Assembly: GCA_019633425.1 (NCBI GenBank)
Contig: WSUB01000012.1
Location: forward strand, 1 to 64,000
Source of the DNA: Tulasnella sp. 424
Taxonomy: Eukaryota; Basidiomycota; Agaricomycetes; Cantharellales; Tulasnellaceae
Reading direction: 5' to 3'
Length of the DNA stretch: 64,000 nt
The position numbers were made by a program, and so were the translations under genes. The notes below the pieces were generated by a model. The model worked only from the letters and a program-made list of their open reading frames with translations. It was not told where the DNA came from and ran no database searches. Shown here piece by piece: positions 20,671 to 32,926 of the stretch (position 1 is the stretch's first letter; every line of letters starts with the position of its first letter).

Positions 20671-23600
20671 ATGGCGGACAGCCTTCCGCACCAGCCCACG
20701 GGGTCCCAGAGCCAATGCAAGGCTGTAAGTCCTCCTCATACGCAAAGGCAAAAGTACACCCTGACGTGGAACCTTTAAGCGGGAGATTCTCAACAAAATG
20801 TTCCTGCACCGAATCGGCCCCAGTACAATCAAAATGACAGACTCCAAACCATTTGCAAAAGGCGGGCAAGCCAAGATCGTCGTTGGGACTAGGATACTCC
20901 CCGAAGAAGCCACGATCGTCGTTAGGACTAACATTCCCCGCGAAGAAGTTGGGACATGGACCCCTGAACAGTTCCTCAAAAGGTTCCTTGAAACGAAATT
21001 GGCGATAAAGAAATTCGAATGGGATCGTAAGGATGCCGAAGCATCGGCCAGGTTTTTTAATGTATGGTTGTCTTCATCCGTTTTCGGATCCTTCGCTGTT
21101 CTAATTGCCCCCACGCTAGTCCTTCGCCAAGGAGCTCAGTATAATGGCGAATCTGACTCACCGCAACATTATTAAATTGATCGGTTTTGTAGAGGACATG
21201 GAGAAGGGCGACGCTTGGATTGTTTTACCTTTCGAAGCGAACGGAAACGTTCGAGAGTTCTTGGCCACAGGCGAGTGGGACATTCCCGAGCGTATATCCT
21301 TGGTGAGCATGTCTCGTGCGTGCCATTCGTGTTGAGTGATATGAACGAATCATCATCAACTTAGATTCAAGATGTAGCCAATGGGGTGGAATACTTGCAC
21401 ACGCGACAACCTCCAATCTGCCACGGCGACCTCAAGTCGGTGAGTCCGTCGAGCAGTCATTGGAGATGCTGTGCACTCATCGACCGGTGTTTCAGTTGAA
21501 CATCCTAGTCAATTCATCGTACCACGCCGTGATCACGGATTTTGGATCGGCCCGGACTAAAGGAAGCGTCGACGCTACGACAGAGGACCGCGATCCGGAG
21601 CCACCCCGCCATATGAACATCGACGACCAAGTCCGAGAATTGATATCTCCAAAAATCAAATTCGACCAATCTACCTTGGAGCTCACTTTAACGGGAGCTG
21701 GGTATTCCTTGCGGTGGACAGCCCCTGAGGTGCTGCGGGATGGGCCCGGGGCGCAGGATTTACCCAGCGATATGTGGGCACTCGGCTGGATATGTTGGGA
21801 GGTAAGTACGCTATGGCTTGGAGGATCTCCGCCGCTTTTGCTCACGTATACGACTGCACTTCAGATCTTCACCGGTAAAATCCCGTTCGAAGAACTAAGA
21901 GTCGAGAGCGTGGTTATATCGCACGTTGTAAAAGGAGATTTGCCAGCGATTCGAGGAGAAGCCGACCTGTCCCATGTTCTCTGGCTGTGCAGCTTAATAA
22001 CGGACTGTTGGATGTCGAATCCAGTGAAGAGGATAGATGCATCCACGTTTCGGCGAAAGGCTCGCTTCATGGTGAGTACCTGGTTGGAGGACTACATCGC
22101 CGATTGTTAAACGAGCCGCGTGTCAGCCATCCTCGACTCCTTCAGCCGATGGATCTGGCGGTGCGAAGGTACGATCCGCAGCGCTGTTACATGAATTAGG
22201 AACGATGTATCGGCTTAAGAATAATACCGCGGTCGCTGAGTCGCACTACCAATCGGCCATCAAGGTTGGGACTCAAACAAAGGACGACAGGACGAAAGCG
22301 AACGCGCTGGGCGCTCTTGGAGAAATCTGCTGTGCACAGTTGAGGCACCGAGAGGCGGAGAAGGCTTTCATGGAGGCGCATGAGATCCACTCTCGCATCG
22401 GAGACGACCTGGGTGCCGCGAACGCGATGGGCGGTCTGGGAAGGACCTATGGCACTCAGTTGAGGTATCGAGAGGCTGAGAAGGCTTTCACGGAGGCGCA
22501 TGAGATCCACTCTCGCATCGGGAACCACCTGGGTGTGGCGAACGCGTTGGCCGGTCTGGGGGGGACCTATTGCACTCAGTCGAGGAATCAAGAGGCAGAG
22601 AAGGCTTTCGTGGAGGCGCATGAGATCCACTCTCGCATCGGGAACGACGTGGGTGCGGCGAACGCGTTGAACAACCTGGGGGATGCCTATCATGCTCAGT
22701 CGAGGAATCGAGACGCGGAGAAAGCTTTCACGGAGGCGCATGAGATCCACTCTCGCATCGGGGACGACCTGGGTGCGGCGACCGCGTTAAACGGCCTGGG
22801 GGATACCTATCGCGCTCAGTCAAGGAATCGAGAGGCGGAGAAGGCTTTCACGGAGGCGCATAAGATTCACTCTCGCATCGGGAACGGCGTGGGTGCGGCG
22901 AACGCGTTGAACAGCCTGGGGGGTACCTATCACGCCCAGTCGAGGTATCGAGACGCGGAGAAGGCTTTCACGGAGGCGCATGAGATCCACTCTCGCCTCG
23001 GGAACGACCTGGGTGCGGCGAACGTGTTGGACGGTCTGGGAGAGATCTACCGTGCACAGTCGAGGCATCGAGCGGCGGAGAAGGCTTTCACGGAGGCGCA
23101 TGAGATCCACTCTCGCCTCGGGAGCGACCTGGGTGCGGCGAATGCGTCGTTCCACCTGGGGAATACCTATCGCGCACAGTCGAGGAATCAAGAGGCGGAG
23201 AAGGCTTTCACGGAGGCGCATGAGATCCACTCTCGCATCGGGAACGACCTGGGTGCGGCGAACGCGTTGGACGGTCTGGGAGAGCTCTACCGTGTACAGT
23301 CGAAGCATCGAGAGGCGGAGAAGGCTTTCATGAAGGCGCATGACATCCACTCTCGCATCGTGGACCACCTGGGTGTGGCGAACGCGTTGGACGGTCTGGG
23401 GAGGACCTATCGCACTCAGTCGAGGAATCAAGAGGCAGAGAAGGCTTTCATGGAGGCGCATGAGATCTACTCTCGCATCAGGAACGACGTGGGTGCGGCG
23501 AACGCGTTGGACGGTCTGGGAGGGATCTACCGTGCACAGTCGAGGCATCGAGAGGCCGAGAAGGCTTTCACGGAGGCGCATGAGATCCACTCTCGCATCG

Positions 23601-24889
23601 GGCACGACCTGGGTGCCGCGAACGCGTTGCTCGGCTTGGGGAACACCTATCGCCTTCAGTCGAGGCATCGAGAGGCGGAGAAGGCTTTCACGGAGGCGCA
23701 TGAGATCCACTCTCGCATCGGGAGCCACCTAGATGTAGCGAACGCGTTGTTCAGCCTGGGGAATACCTATCGTGCTCAGTCGAGGGATCGAGAGGCGGAG
23801 AAGGCATTCATGGAGGCGCATGAGATTTACTCTCGCATTGGGAACGCCCTGGGTGCGGGGAACGCGTTGAACGGCCTGGGGAATACCTATTGTGTTCAGT
23901 CGAGGCATCGAGAGGCGGAGAAGGCTTTTACTGAGGCGCATGAGATCCACTCTTGCATCGGGAACGACCATGGTGCGGCGGAAGCGTTGCTCGGCTTGGG
24001 GATTGCTTTTCACGCTCAGTCCAGGAATCACGAGGCTAAGAACCCTCTCAACGACGCTCACATAACATACTCTCGCATCGGGAATATTCTCGGTACCGGG
24101 AACGCATTACGCTGCCTCGCAATCGTACATAGCAACCAGAACAGATACGACGCTGCGGAGGCGTCCTACCGCCAAGCAGCCGCTTCCTATCATCTGGCCG
24201 ATACAGTTGACAGCAGAGCCAAAACGCTACTAGCCCTTGGGAAAGACTATTACGCCCAGGGCCGCTACGCCGATGCAGAGGAGGCTGTCAGTGAAGCCCT
24301 TGCTATATGGATCAGCGTCGTCGACGAAGAAGGCCACGCGGATGCTTCGCTCCTTTTGGCGCAGATCTTCAACTCTCAATCCCGGCACAACGAAGAAAAA
24401 GACGCCCTCATTCAAGCTGAAGCTGTATTTGCCCAAATTGGCCGTGATGAAGCTCGCGCAGAGACCTTGCATCGGATCGGCGACGTCCACCTTGTGCAGA
24501 GCATGTACGACGAAGCAGAGGAGTGTTACCGTCTCGCTCAAGCGATATTCTCGAGCCTTGAAGATGTTGGCGGTGAAGCTACCGAGGTTCTCAGTCTTGG
24601 AGTCTTATACAATAAGCAGGGTCGACTGGACGAGGCGGAGGAGTGCTTCGCCGAAGCGCGCGTCGCATTTGCCAGGGTTGCCGACGCGGATGGTGAAGCA
24701 AAGGCCTTGATTGAACTGACGATATCATATGGTCTGCGAGGCAAATTCGCTAATGCGAAGGTGGCTTGTATGGAAGCTCAGGAAATCTACACGCAAATGG
24801 GCCGACCGATGAGCGAGGCGTGTGCGAGGCACCGGAACTTTCTCCAGGGTGTAGAACAACCTATGGGATCGCTTTTAGCAGGCCCGTGA
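20671..24889 (+). CDS. K3: protein kinase domain with 22 highly similar TPRs
   Basis: Seven exons (20671-20724, 20780-21061, 21120-21302, 21365-21439, 21496-21801, 21865-22071, 22127-24889) give about 1289 aa. Catalytic motifs match K2: AKGGQAKIVVG, LAIKK (K95), HGDLKS (D195), ITDFG (D213), RWTAPE and SDMWALGWICWE. Exon 2 is 39 bp longer than in K2 because a 13-residue piece (IVVGTRILPEEAT then IVVRTNIPREEVG) is duplicated just behind the glycine loop; this lengthens the beta1-beta2 region and may affect activity. The TPR arm has 22 units of 40 aa; units 2-15 are nearly identical and the last seven are diverged. Ten residues are added at the C terminus relative to K2. Introns and 5' and 3' flanks also match K2, so the pair arose by segmental duplication followed by TPR copy-number change. 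Confidence 0.85.
22325..24060 (+). repeat. 120-bp in-frame minisatellite coding for TPRs (K3)
   Basis: There are about 14-15 consecutive 120-bp units with the same core as in K2 (GAGAAGGCTTTCACGGAGGC). Units differ mostly at the same few positions as in K2. Very low divergence between units compared with the diverged C-terminal TPRs points to gene conversion or unequal exchange within the array. Confidence 0.9.
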
Positions 24890-25739
24890 CTTCCGTAACT
24901 GCCGGTTGCTTTATGATGAGGTGGTATTCGCGGTACAATACATCGAGTACTTATCCTCTGCTTCTGGGACTAACGGCTCTCGTTTCTTATCGGCGATTTC
25001 TCCAAGTCTTCACGCCATTTCTCTGGCAGTATCGTTGTTCTTCGTCTTGTACACGCTGTTGCGAATATGTCCTCTGTTTGCATGTTGCTATTTCTCCGCT
25101 GTTTTCTTACCATCTTCGCGTGCGCTCGTTGTTTTGGAATAAACGATGTTTCCTACCTTGGCGTCATCGTCACAAATTGAGGACATGTACAAAGGTTCGG
25201 CATATAATTTTGAGTAGTAGGCGCTACCTCCACCGCCCTCGAGCGAAAGTCATCTCTTGGATTTGATCGCTTCATACCAACTGATCAGGAGGAAGGGGGG
25301 AATATTTTGTTGGAATGTAGTGTGGTGCGGTGATAAGGTTCCACGAAGTGGTGTGTGTCTAGTGCGGTTGCTTTATACCGTAGTGTTTCGGTCCGGTCAG
25401 CTTTTGCATTGTCCCTTTGTTCCGACTCGGTGGGGTCGCGCGGTCCGGGACAAGTGTCTCCGCCGGTAAGTTATAAAGAGAAACGACTCAGCCATAGGTC
25501 GTATCTCGAGTCTCTCGAGGCTATTTTTTCCCGCATTTTGCGAATAGTCTAGCGACGAGATCTAAATTATGAGATCTCCGTTCCTCATGCCCCCTTACCC
25601 GCTGCTCGGCACACTGAACCCAGTGAACCCACGGCACCTGGCGGGCCACCATCCGCTCCGGTCAGACCTTGGCCCGCGTCTCAGCCACTCACGCCGCCCC
25701 TCCGGTATGGTTACGCCGGTCAGATTTTTGTCCCGTGTC
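24890..25739. other. K3 3' flank, then unassigned sequence
   Basis: 24890-25200 matches the K2 3' flank, split there between 15013-15198 and 16586-16770. 25250-25739 contains short frames only; I see no gene. Confidence 0.5.
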
Positions 25740-28700
25740 CCCTGGCCGCTGGGATTCACGAAACGTCTTTCCGATCATCAGCCTCCATGGTCAGTCAAAC
25801 AGTCTAACAGTCAAACAGAGCTGCTTGGAAGCCGACCGACATTCATAGGGACCAGTAGTCTAGAAGAAAAACGCACGCTAGTCGAAGGAAGAACTATATA
25901 GGGACGAGTGCATTTCTAGAGGTGATGCGTACTGGCAAGATACGAAGGGACAACAACGAGCACAGAGATGCAAAGGCATGGCTGCTCAGATGCACTGAGA
26001 ATACCCTAGATAGCGAAGGGTTAGTCGGCATTTCTGGAAGGTAGCACAGGTCCTGAATAAACCCACAATCGTTCTGGTACTGGCAAGTCGTTCCAGCCTC
26101 GCAGCTCGTGCAACCGGTCCAGCCTTAATAGTAAAAAGGACAATCAGCTGCTATGTACATCAGCCTAACACCATGGGAGCTCTCACCTTGACCTCCGCAC
26201 TGTGCATAATGTGTCGCGGTGCTAATTGAGGCCAGTTAGTCAGATGCTATTATCATGCTAAGTTCCAAAATCTCCGCATAGTTACTTACCATCCTCCACT
26301 TCCGGCGGTGGCAGTTGTGATCTTGGATGTAGTAGTGGTCGTAGGAGCCTTGGACGTTGTGCTGGTGGTTCCACTGGGAACACCGGAGGGAGTGGTGCCC
26401 AAACCACTGTCAAGCAGGAACAACGGGACGGTAACGTATCCACCAAGGGAAGAAGTGGCGTGGTTGAAGATAACAGATCGATAACCCATGAAGTACTCCT
26501 AGGGGTTGTTCATAGTGAAGGCCGATCCAATAGAGGTGAACGTGCTTTCCGTTGGTGCTGTAGTAGAACTTGGCGTGCTTCCCGCTTCCGGGTGTTATAT
26601 CAGCGGTTACGCGAAGCCAAATGGCGCCGTCGCTGATTGAGACACTGGCAGAGATCGTTCCAGCTGAATTGGTGCTCCAGTCCGAGTTGATAGTGAGACC
26701 GCGACTGTAACCCACGGTGAACGAGCCACTGTCGCGCTTGACACCATCCCAGGCTGACGAGTCGCGGAGCATAGCGAGACCAGAGCGATCGCCATCCTTC
26801 ATGTTTGCATAGTTGAGCTTGATAGTTGCGGTGGAGGTTGGAACGAGGATTCGGTGAGTGATCGTGTTCCGTGCCGCATAGAGATCATTCGTGACGGTGG
26901 CAGTATTGAGAACAAAGACCGCTACTGCCGGTGGAGAACTTGGAGGTATCTGGGGTTGTGGTTCCATTCCCACTGCGGGCCAATGGAGGTGAAGTAGTCG
27001 ACACCAGTGAGAGGAGCCAATGGATGTGCGGCGACGGGGTCGGAGTACGAAGTACCCCACGTGCCATTGGGGAGCTGTTAACGTGGGGTGAGTAGCTGAT
27101 TTAGAGGACAGAAGTCAACGTCCTCACAGTAACGGAGGGGAAGCCATCCGAGCCCCAAGTGATTGGAGGACCGCCTGGGTACGCATCGATGAACGCCATG
27201 TAGTACCACTGGCCGCTTGGGGTATCAACGATACCACCTTGATGAGGGTAACCGGCGCCGGAGACAGGAGGTCCGACACTTTGCACAAGCGCCTTGACAG
27301 AGTAGGAGCCGAAAGGGCTGCTGTATTTGATGACCCATTCCTCGTTGGCAGGATGATGAGGAAGATGTAGTGCGTTCCGTTCCGCTTGTAGAAGCGAGAA
27401 CCCTCAAGGTACTCTAGTTGACCAAGATCGTCAGACCAGCAGCACCATCACGATCCAAGAACTTTTCCGCGTACCAATGGTGGAAGGAGGGCTGTATACT
27501 TGCTGCGACTTGAGCTCGGTCTTGGCATCGGAAGAGAGCTGGGCGACCCAGACAGTGCTGTTGTAAATGTACGAGACATACATCGTGCCGTCGTCATCGA
27601 CAAGGAGGCCCGAATTGTAGTAGCACTGATGGTTCCGAGTGAGGACACGTTCGTCGTACTCGAATAAGCAAAGTAAGGCCTTACCTTGTCGATTGTGGTC
27701 AGCCGCGACCAAGGTCCCATGACAGAGGGGGCGGAATAGATGTAACTCGTGGAGAAGTCGATACATCCGTCCCAAAACCAGGTGTTCTTCGATGAATGGT
27801 AACCGAAGAACGACGCCCAGATTCCCTGGACATAAAGCCTGGCCGCCAGTCAAGCTGTACGTGCTGCCCAAGTCGAGAGTAGGAACCGAGTGGCCGATGT
27901 GCTCCCCAATTGAAAAGATCGTAAGAGCGAAGGATTGGAGCGCCAGGGGATTAGTGCATGGTTGAGGATGAGTAGTAGAACGGGCTGCCGACACGCCTGA
28001 TATCGAGTTCAGCAGATTTTCCCAGATGACGGGGTTGCTGGAGCCATTACTGAAGGAGGTAAAACCGAGCGAGCGCCCAAAAGCGCAGATAGATTGATGA
28101 CGAAACGAGCTATGCGGGCAAAGCAAAATGTAAGCGCGAAGGAAGTGAGGGGAGCCACAAGTGCGAACGTACCAAAACCTAGCATCTTGTCGATCAGGCT
28201 GAGATACAGGTGAAACCGAGGGCTGTACTGGATGCTAGCCTAACGCGACGCCTTGTGTAAATACGACTGGCTCGATGGGCCGGTCCGCTCGGGCAAGAGA
28301 ATCCGCATCAGGGAATGGCTCACTTTGTAGGTATTGAAAGAGCATCGAAATAACGCTCCTTGGATTAGATTTGGGGGACTGTGTGATAATCAGCACGGCC
28401 CGTGCTTTTCGGCATTCCTTTGGAGCTGTTCTTCCGATATAAGTCCCGAAATCTGCTATAGGGTCGACGAAGGCTCGGTGAGCGGCCTGGGGACATTCGA
28501 GGAAGTGGGGTGTAGCTGAACATTGGTGGGTCCGGAATCAAAGTTAACCGAATGTCACGGGCTTTGGCCCAACAGAGCCAGCTGGGTCGGCGTCCTAATT
28601 CGGAGACGGAAGCAAGGACAGATGAGTGGAATCCTTCTATCATCCGGTCAAACCGACCAATCATCAACTTACTTCAATCCGGTCGATCTTCCTAAGGGGC

Positions 28701-29940
28701 CGGCCAAACCCGGCCCGCAATTGGAAAGCACTGTACGAGAATCCCCCCGGGATACCGCGCCCCCGCGACGAGTGCCAAGAATTGACGATTGGACGAATGA
28801 TTTGGGTTCAAAAAATCTCACATGGGTGTAGCGTAAACTGTTCATCCTAAAAACTGATTCCTACGTGGTGGATAATGAGACCAGTCGCATTGGAAGGGGG
28901 GCATTCAATCCGATTTGGTGACCAGGTCCGGTGTATTCAGGCGTGATATTGAGGAATGGTGATATTTAGAGCGAAATAGGTGGCGCACCCCAGGAAGATG
29001 CAGATTTAGGACGGAGTTGGTAGCTTCGGTGAAGGAGTTCTTTTCTGACCGAAGTCCCATCGGTGACGTCACTGAACGCGGATTGGATCCGTTTCCGGAG
29101 CAATATCGCTACGAGATTTGGGGCGTTCGAATTCTGATATGAGACCGCCGAAAGGCACACAATGCGGATAACGGGGTAAGGCATGCGAGGGTCCAAACGG
29201 ATCCATGATAGTGCGTTAGCCCAGGAGATGGAGAAACCGAAGGACCTCAGACGCGCAGCTGACCTTAATCCCCTCGTCGCTTGCCATAACGTCTGCAGAA
29301 TACGCTTTGGAGTGTTGCCAGGCCTCGGTTGATAAGGGTGGCCCTCACAAGCCTAGAGGTCGGCCCAGCGGTGAGTGAGCAGGAGCCACCCATGATATGA
29401 GCCTTCCGGGATCGTCCTCAACGCGCCCTTGAGAGAGTGTGGGATGTCGCGTGAGTGTGTTGGTTAAATAGGATGATTCAAACTCAACTCACTCTCCTAC
29501 TCTAATGGTTCGCTCGCTATAGATACGATGTACTACCTTGCTTTGGCCGGCTTGAGTTGAGCGGGAATGAACCTCGGGTGAGCGGCCGCTGTGCCTGCCG
29601 AGGCACGTGCAGTCAGGATTGCGATTTTTTCAGTGGAGATGCGCCACGAGATGATGGAGTTACAGTACTTGAACAAAGTACTAAGCATGATGCCCGACTC
29701 ATTCTGCAATAATGGCGGCGTGGAAGCTCTCTTTTCCCCAGGTTGATCCAACTGTGTCCACGATCTGCGTTTGCTATCTCATCACACGTCTCCCAGTCGA
29801 TTAAGGCCTGGCTTATTTCAAGAGCAGGATATGGCGCCTTCGGAGTTGGTCGTACTGCATGGCTTGAAATAGTGCATTCGGAAGAAGACATGGACATGGT
29901 TGGTTGCAGAGAAAGCCAAACCTCTCACGGGGTTACAGAG
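25740..29940. repeat. Segmental duplication unit, copy B (GH43-CBM1 unit)
   Basis: Same content and orientation as copies A and D. The right limit is near 29940, where the similarity to copies A (10130) and D (41345) ends. The 5' flank of the gene (28186-29940) has no supported gene. Confidence 0.7.
25986..28185 (-). pseudogene. GH43-CBM1 glycoside hydrolase, copy B (frameshifted)
   Basis: This is homologous to 37437-39631 from the start codon (28185) to the CBM1 stop (25986). A one-base deletion in the signal-peptide exon and disruption of the DLADLDI catalytic-base region (it reads like ENLLNSI) destroy the enzyme. A single-base insertion in the beta-sandwich exon (GGTCTTTGTTC where the intact copy has GGTCTTGTTC) is shared with copy A. 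The CBM1 itself is well preserved, including the spliced WYSQC end. Confidence 0.75.
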
Positions 29941-29944
29941 TGAA

Positions 29945-31470
29945 TATCTCGTAAGACTCCCACCGCTCCCTCCTTCCCCTTCCCCCTCTCTCACTCTCTT
30001 ATCCCTCTCTATTGCTAGGATTCCTACACACGTGCCAAGAGCGAGGAAGGACAGGAGATAGGCAGGCTCCAGGGTGGATGTAGGACTTTCTCGATTATAA
30101 CCGGACATTTCTTTCTACCGCGCCTCTACAGCGAAATTTCAAGAAGCCGTTAGAATAACCAAGAATCATGAAAGCCGGAAGATCATCATACCTTTTCCCT
30201 CAGGAATGGGCCCGAAGTCCGGAATGAAAGGCGATGCTGGAGGAGAAGGAACGGGGTAGCAGATGGAGTTAGTCGAGTCGGGTAGATCCTCTGATGGCGC
30301 CCGGGACAATCTAAGAGGGGCTTTAAAGTGTAAAGTGAGGCGAAAGATTGCCAGGGCTTTGAAATGCACTTTCGCCATCTGCATCTGTGGATTCTTCACG
30401 CGGAGTTGAACGACAGTCATTTCATGAAGATGTCAGGAGGCAAAGAGTTGTCAGAACAACTAGGAATTGTAATGAGACGGAGAATGGCCAAACCTTTTCC
30501 CTCAAGGATGGGCTCAAATTCTGAGTTGAAAGGCGAGGTCGGAGGAGATGGAACGAAGTACGCAATTGAGATAGTTGTGGCTGGCGGGTCCTGGTACGGT
30601 GCCTCGGACGCAGGAGGGTATCGTTAGCTTGGAATCGCGATTTCCTAGTCCTTTTAAACGTAAACAGAAATAAAACGGCAGCCGAGCGGACGAAGGCATT
30701 CAAATCCTTCTCACGAGTCTAAATCGCTGGGAGAGTCGTTCGCCGACTGGCCGCGTAGCTTGTTGGAGGGTTAGCGGCTGGTCGAACGACGCACGGTAGC
30801 GGCACCCTGCGGACTGCTCTGGGCGGTATGGCGCGGGGCAAAGAGTAGGCCTAGGCCAGCCGTTTCGGGGCGATCATAACGTGTTGCTAAGCTACGATCG
30901 GAAATACGGGACGGGGGCGGCCCAGATCTGATTGACCCAAAAACGCGAACGACGCTCGGGAGACTTGCGCCTAGATTGATCCAAAAACGATAGCGCGGAA
31001 ACAAATGACAAATGCCTTGACGAGCCCTTACCAACGTGGGAGCAAGACAGGATCTTTGAACGGATCACGAGCTCTGGTCGTGGTAGTCGTCGAACAAGGT
31101 CGTTTGAGACTCGACGACTAAGCCACATCCTGGGTGGATAAGGGCCTAGTTGCGGACCTTGACCGCGTACTTTGGAATGAAAAGCTAGCACCAATTAGGA
31201 AGGATAGCGCGGGGGCACCGCAAAGGGCGGGTGGCTGACTAACAAAACTCTATGTTTACCATTTTGAGACTTGACGCCATTTCCAGCGAGGAGAACAATA
31301 ACATCACACCCGACAATGTAGCCCCTTGGATCTAGGCTATCAGGTTCGGTCGCCTTGGAACACATTACCCGGTCCGACCAGAAGAGGAAGTCTTTCAAGC
31401 GCTTTGCGGCGGATTGGGTTCGCGGTAGAGTTCAAACCTCCATCATCCAGTAGTAATTAACATTTTCATC
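29945..31470. other. Unassigned region with an imperfect tandem repeat at 30176-30610
   Basis: No gene was recognised. A segment of about 70-100 bp at 30190-30275 (ACCTTTTCCCTCAGGAATGG) recurs in similar form at 30495-30580 (ACCTTTTCCCTCAAGGATGG), about 300 bp apart. A plus-strand frame of 87 codons (30364-30627) overlaps the second copy but has no recognisable feature. 30720-31470 holds short frames only. Confidence 0.4.
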
Positions 31471-31704
31471 ATGAGTGTTTGTGTATCGCTCAATGTCATC
31501 ATTGCATTGGGCGTTTTGATGGCGCTAGTGCCGGGTGGACTAGTAGCAAAGGTCCCCAAGTCCTGCCAAGAGCTCTGTTGTACGCCAGCTTTCCCCTTCT
31601 GCAATGAGATATATAATTGGATCTTGACGATAACTCATGCCGAGATCCAACATTCCCTGAATCATTCCTTCCGACCGGAGCGGAGCGAAGGTCCGGCCTT
31701 GTAA
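31471..31704 (+). CDS. Possible small secreted cysteine-containing protein (77 aa)
   Basis: The frame starts with a hydrophobic segment (IIALGVLMALVPGGLVA) like a signal peptide. A short mature part follows with four clustered cysteines in SCQELCCTPAFPFC, then an uncharged C-terminal region without motif. The length suits a fungal small secreted protein. No intron and no homologue in the window. It lies directly beside the GH43 fragment C, in a region of rearrangements, so it could also be a chance frame. Confidence 0.3.
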   Translation: MSVCVSLNVIIALGVLMALVPGGLVAKVPKSCQELCCTPAFPFCNEIYNWILTITHAEIQHSLNHSFRPERSEGPAL

Positions 31705-31729
31705 ATATAAACGAGGCACAGCGTCTTTC

Positions 31730-32926
31730 TGATTATCAACCCTACCGTATGGACAGTCTAACATTCAGACAGAGCTGCTTGGAAGCTGACTGATATTCCT
31801 AGAGAACCGCAGCCGAGAGGTAAAACCACACGCTGGTCGAAGGAAGAACTAGAGAGGGGGAGTGCTGCATTTATACAGGTGATGCGTACTGGCAAGGTAC
31901 AAGGGACAACAACGAGCACGGGGATTCAGGGCCTGGTTGCTCAGAGGCACTGGGAATACCCTACATAGCGAAGGGTTAGTCAAAATTCCTGGATGATAGC
32001 ATAGCTCTGACACGAACCCACAATCGTTCGGGTACTGGCAAGTCGTGCCAGCCTCGCAGTTTGTGCCACCGGTCCAGCCTTAATAGTAAGGAGGACAATC
32101 AGCTGTCATATACATCAGCCTAACGCCATGGAGTTCTCACCCTGACCTCCGGACTATGCATAATTAGCCGCGGTGCTAGTTGAGGCCAATTCGTCAGGCG
32201 CTAAGTTCCAAAATCTCCGCATGGTTGCTTACCATCCTCCACTTCCGGCGGTGGTAGTTGTGGTCTTGGTGGTAGTATTGGTCGTAGTAGTGGTCGTAGT
32301 AGTCTTGGACGTTATACTGGTGGTTCCGCTGCGAACACCGGAGGGAGTGGTGCCCGAACCACTATCAAGCTGGAACAACGGGATGTAACGTATCCCCCAA
32401 GGGACGAAGTGGCGTAGTTGAAGCTAGCATATCGATAACAACTCCCAGGCGTTGTTTATAGTGAAGGCCGATCCGATAGAGGTAAACGTGCTTCCGTTGG
32501 TGCTGTAGTAGAACTTGGCTTGCTTTCCGCTTCCCGGTGTTATATCAGATGGTGCCGCCGCAGATTGAGATACTGGCAGAGGTCGTTCCAGTTGAATTGG
32601 GGCTCCAGTCCGAGTTCATAGTGAGACCGCTATTAGTGTATCCCACAGTGAACGAGCCACTGTCGCGCTTGACACCAACCCACACTGACGAGTCGCGGAG
32701 CATAGCGAGACCAGCGCCGTCTTTCCGATCATCAACCCTACACGGACAGTCTAACATTCAGACAGAGCTGCTTGGAAACTGACTGACATTCTAGATACCA
32801 GCAGCCGAGAGGTAAAACCAGACGCTGGTCGAAGGAAGAACTAGAGAGAGGGGAGTGCTGCATTTGTAGAGGTGATGCGTACTAGCAAGGCACAAAGGGA
32901 CAACAACGAGCACGGAGATTCAAGGC
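31730..32926. repeat. ~200-bp direct repeats bracketing the GH43 fragment C
   Basis: 31730-31930 and 32726-32926 are about 90% alike. Both correspond to the 3' flank of the GH43 unit, also seen near 5955, 25775 and 37250. They share AGTCTAACATTCAGACAGAG and CGCTGGTCGAAGGAAGAACT. The arrangement looks LTR-like but is better explained by a tandem GH43 unit collapsed by recombination. Confidence 0.7.
31941..32717 (-). pseudogene. GH43-CBM1 fragment C (3' third only)
   Basis: Only the end of the beta-sandwich domain, the linker and CBM1 remain. The sequence stops within the codons for the KDGDRAG segment (about 32717) and is joined directly to GH43 3'-flank sequence. Small deletions (about 10 bp near 32437 and a shortened stretch near 32381) shift the frame. 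The CBM1 cysteines and the WYSQCL end are retained. Confidence 0.75.

Noticed and set aside
13081..24060. CRISPR-like array
   Set aside because: Regular 120-bp repeats are coding TPR units without spacers, in a eukaryotic genome.
31730..32926. LTR retrotransposon (200-bp direct repeats around ~800 bp)
   Set aside because: The interior is a GH43-CBM1 fragment and the repeats are GH43 3' flanks also found at three other loci. No reverse transcriptase, primer-binding site or TG/CA ends.
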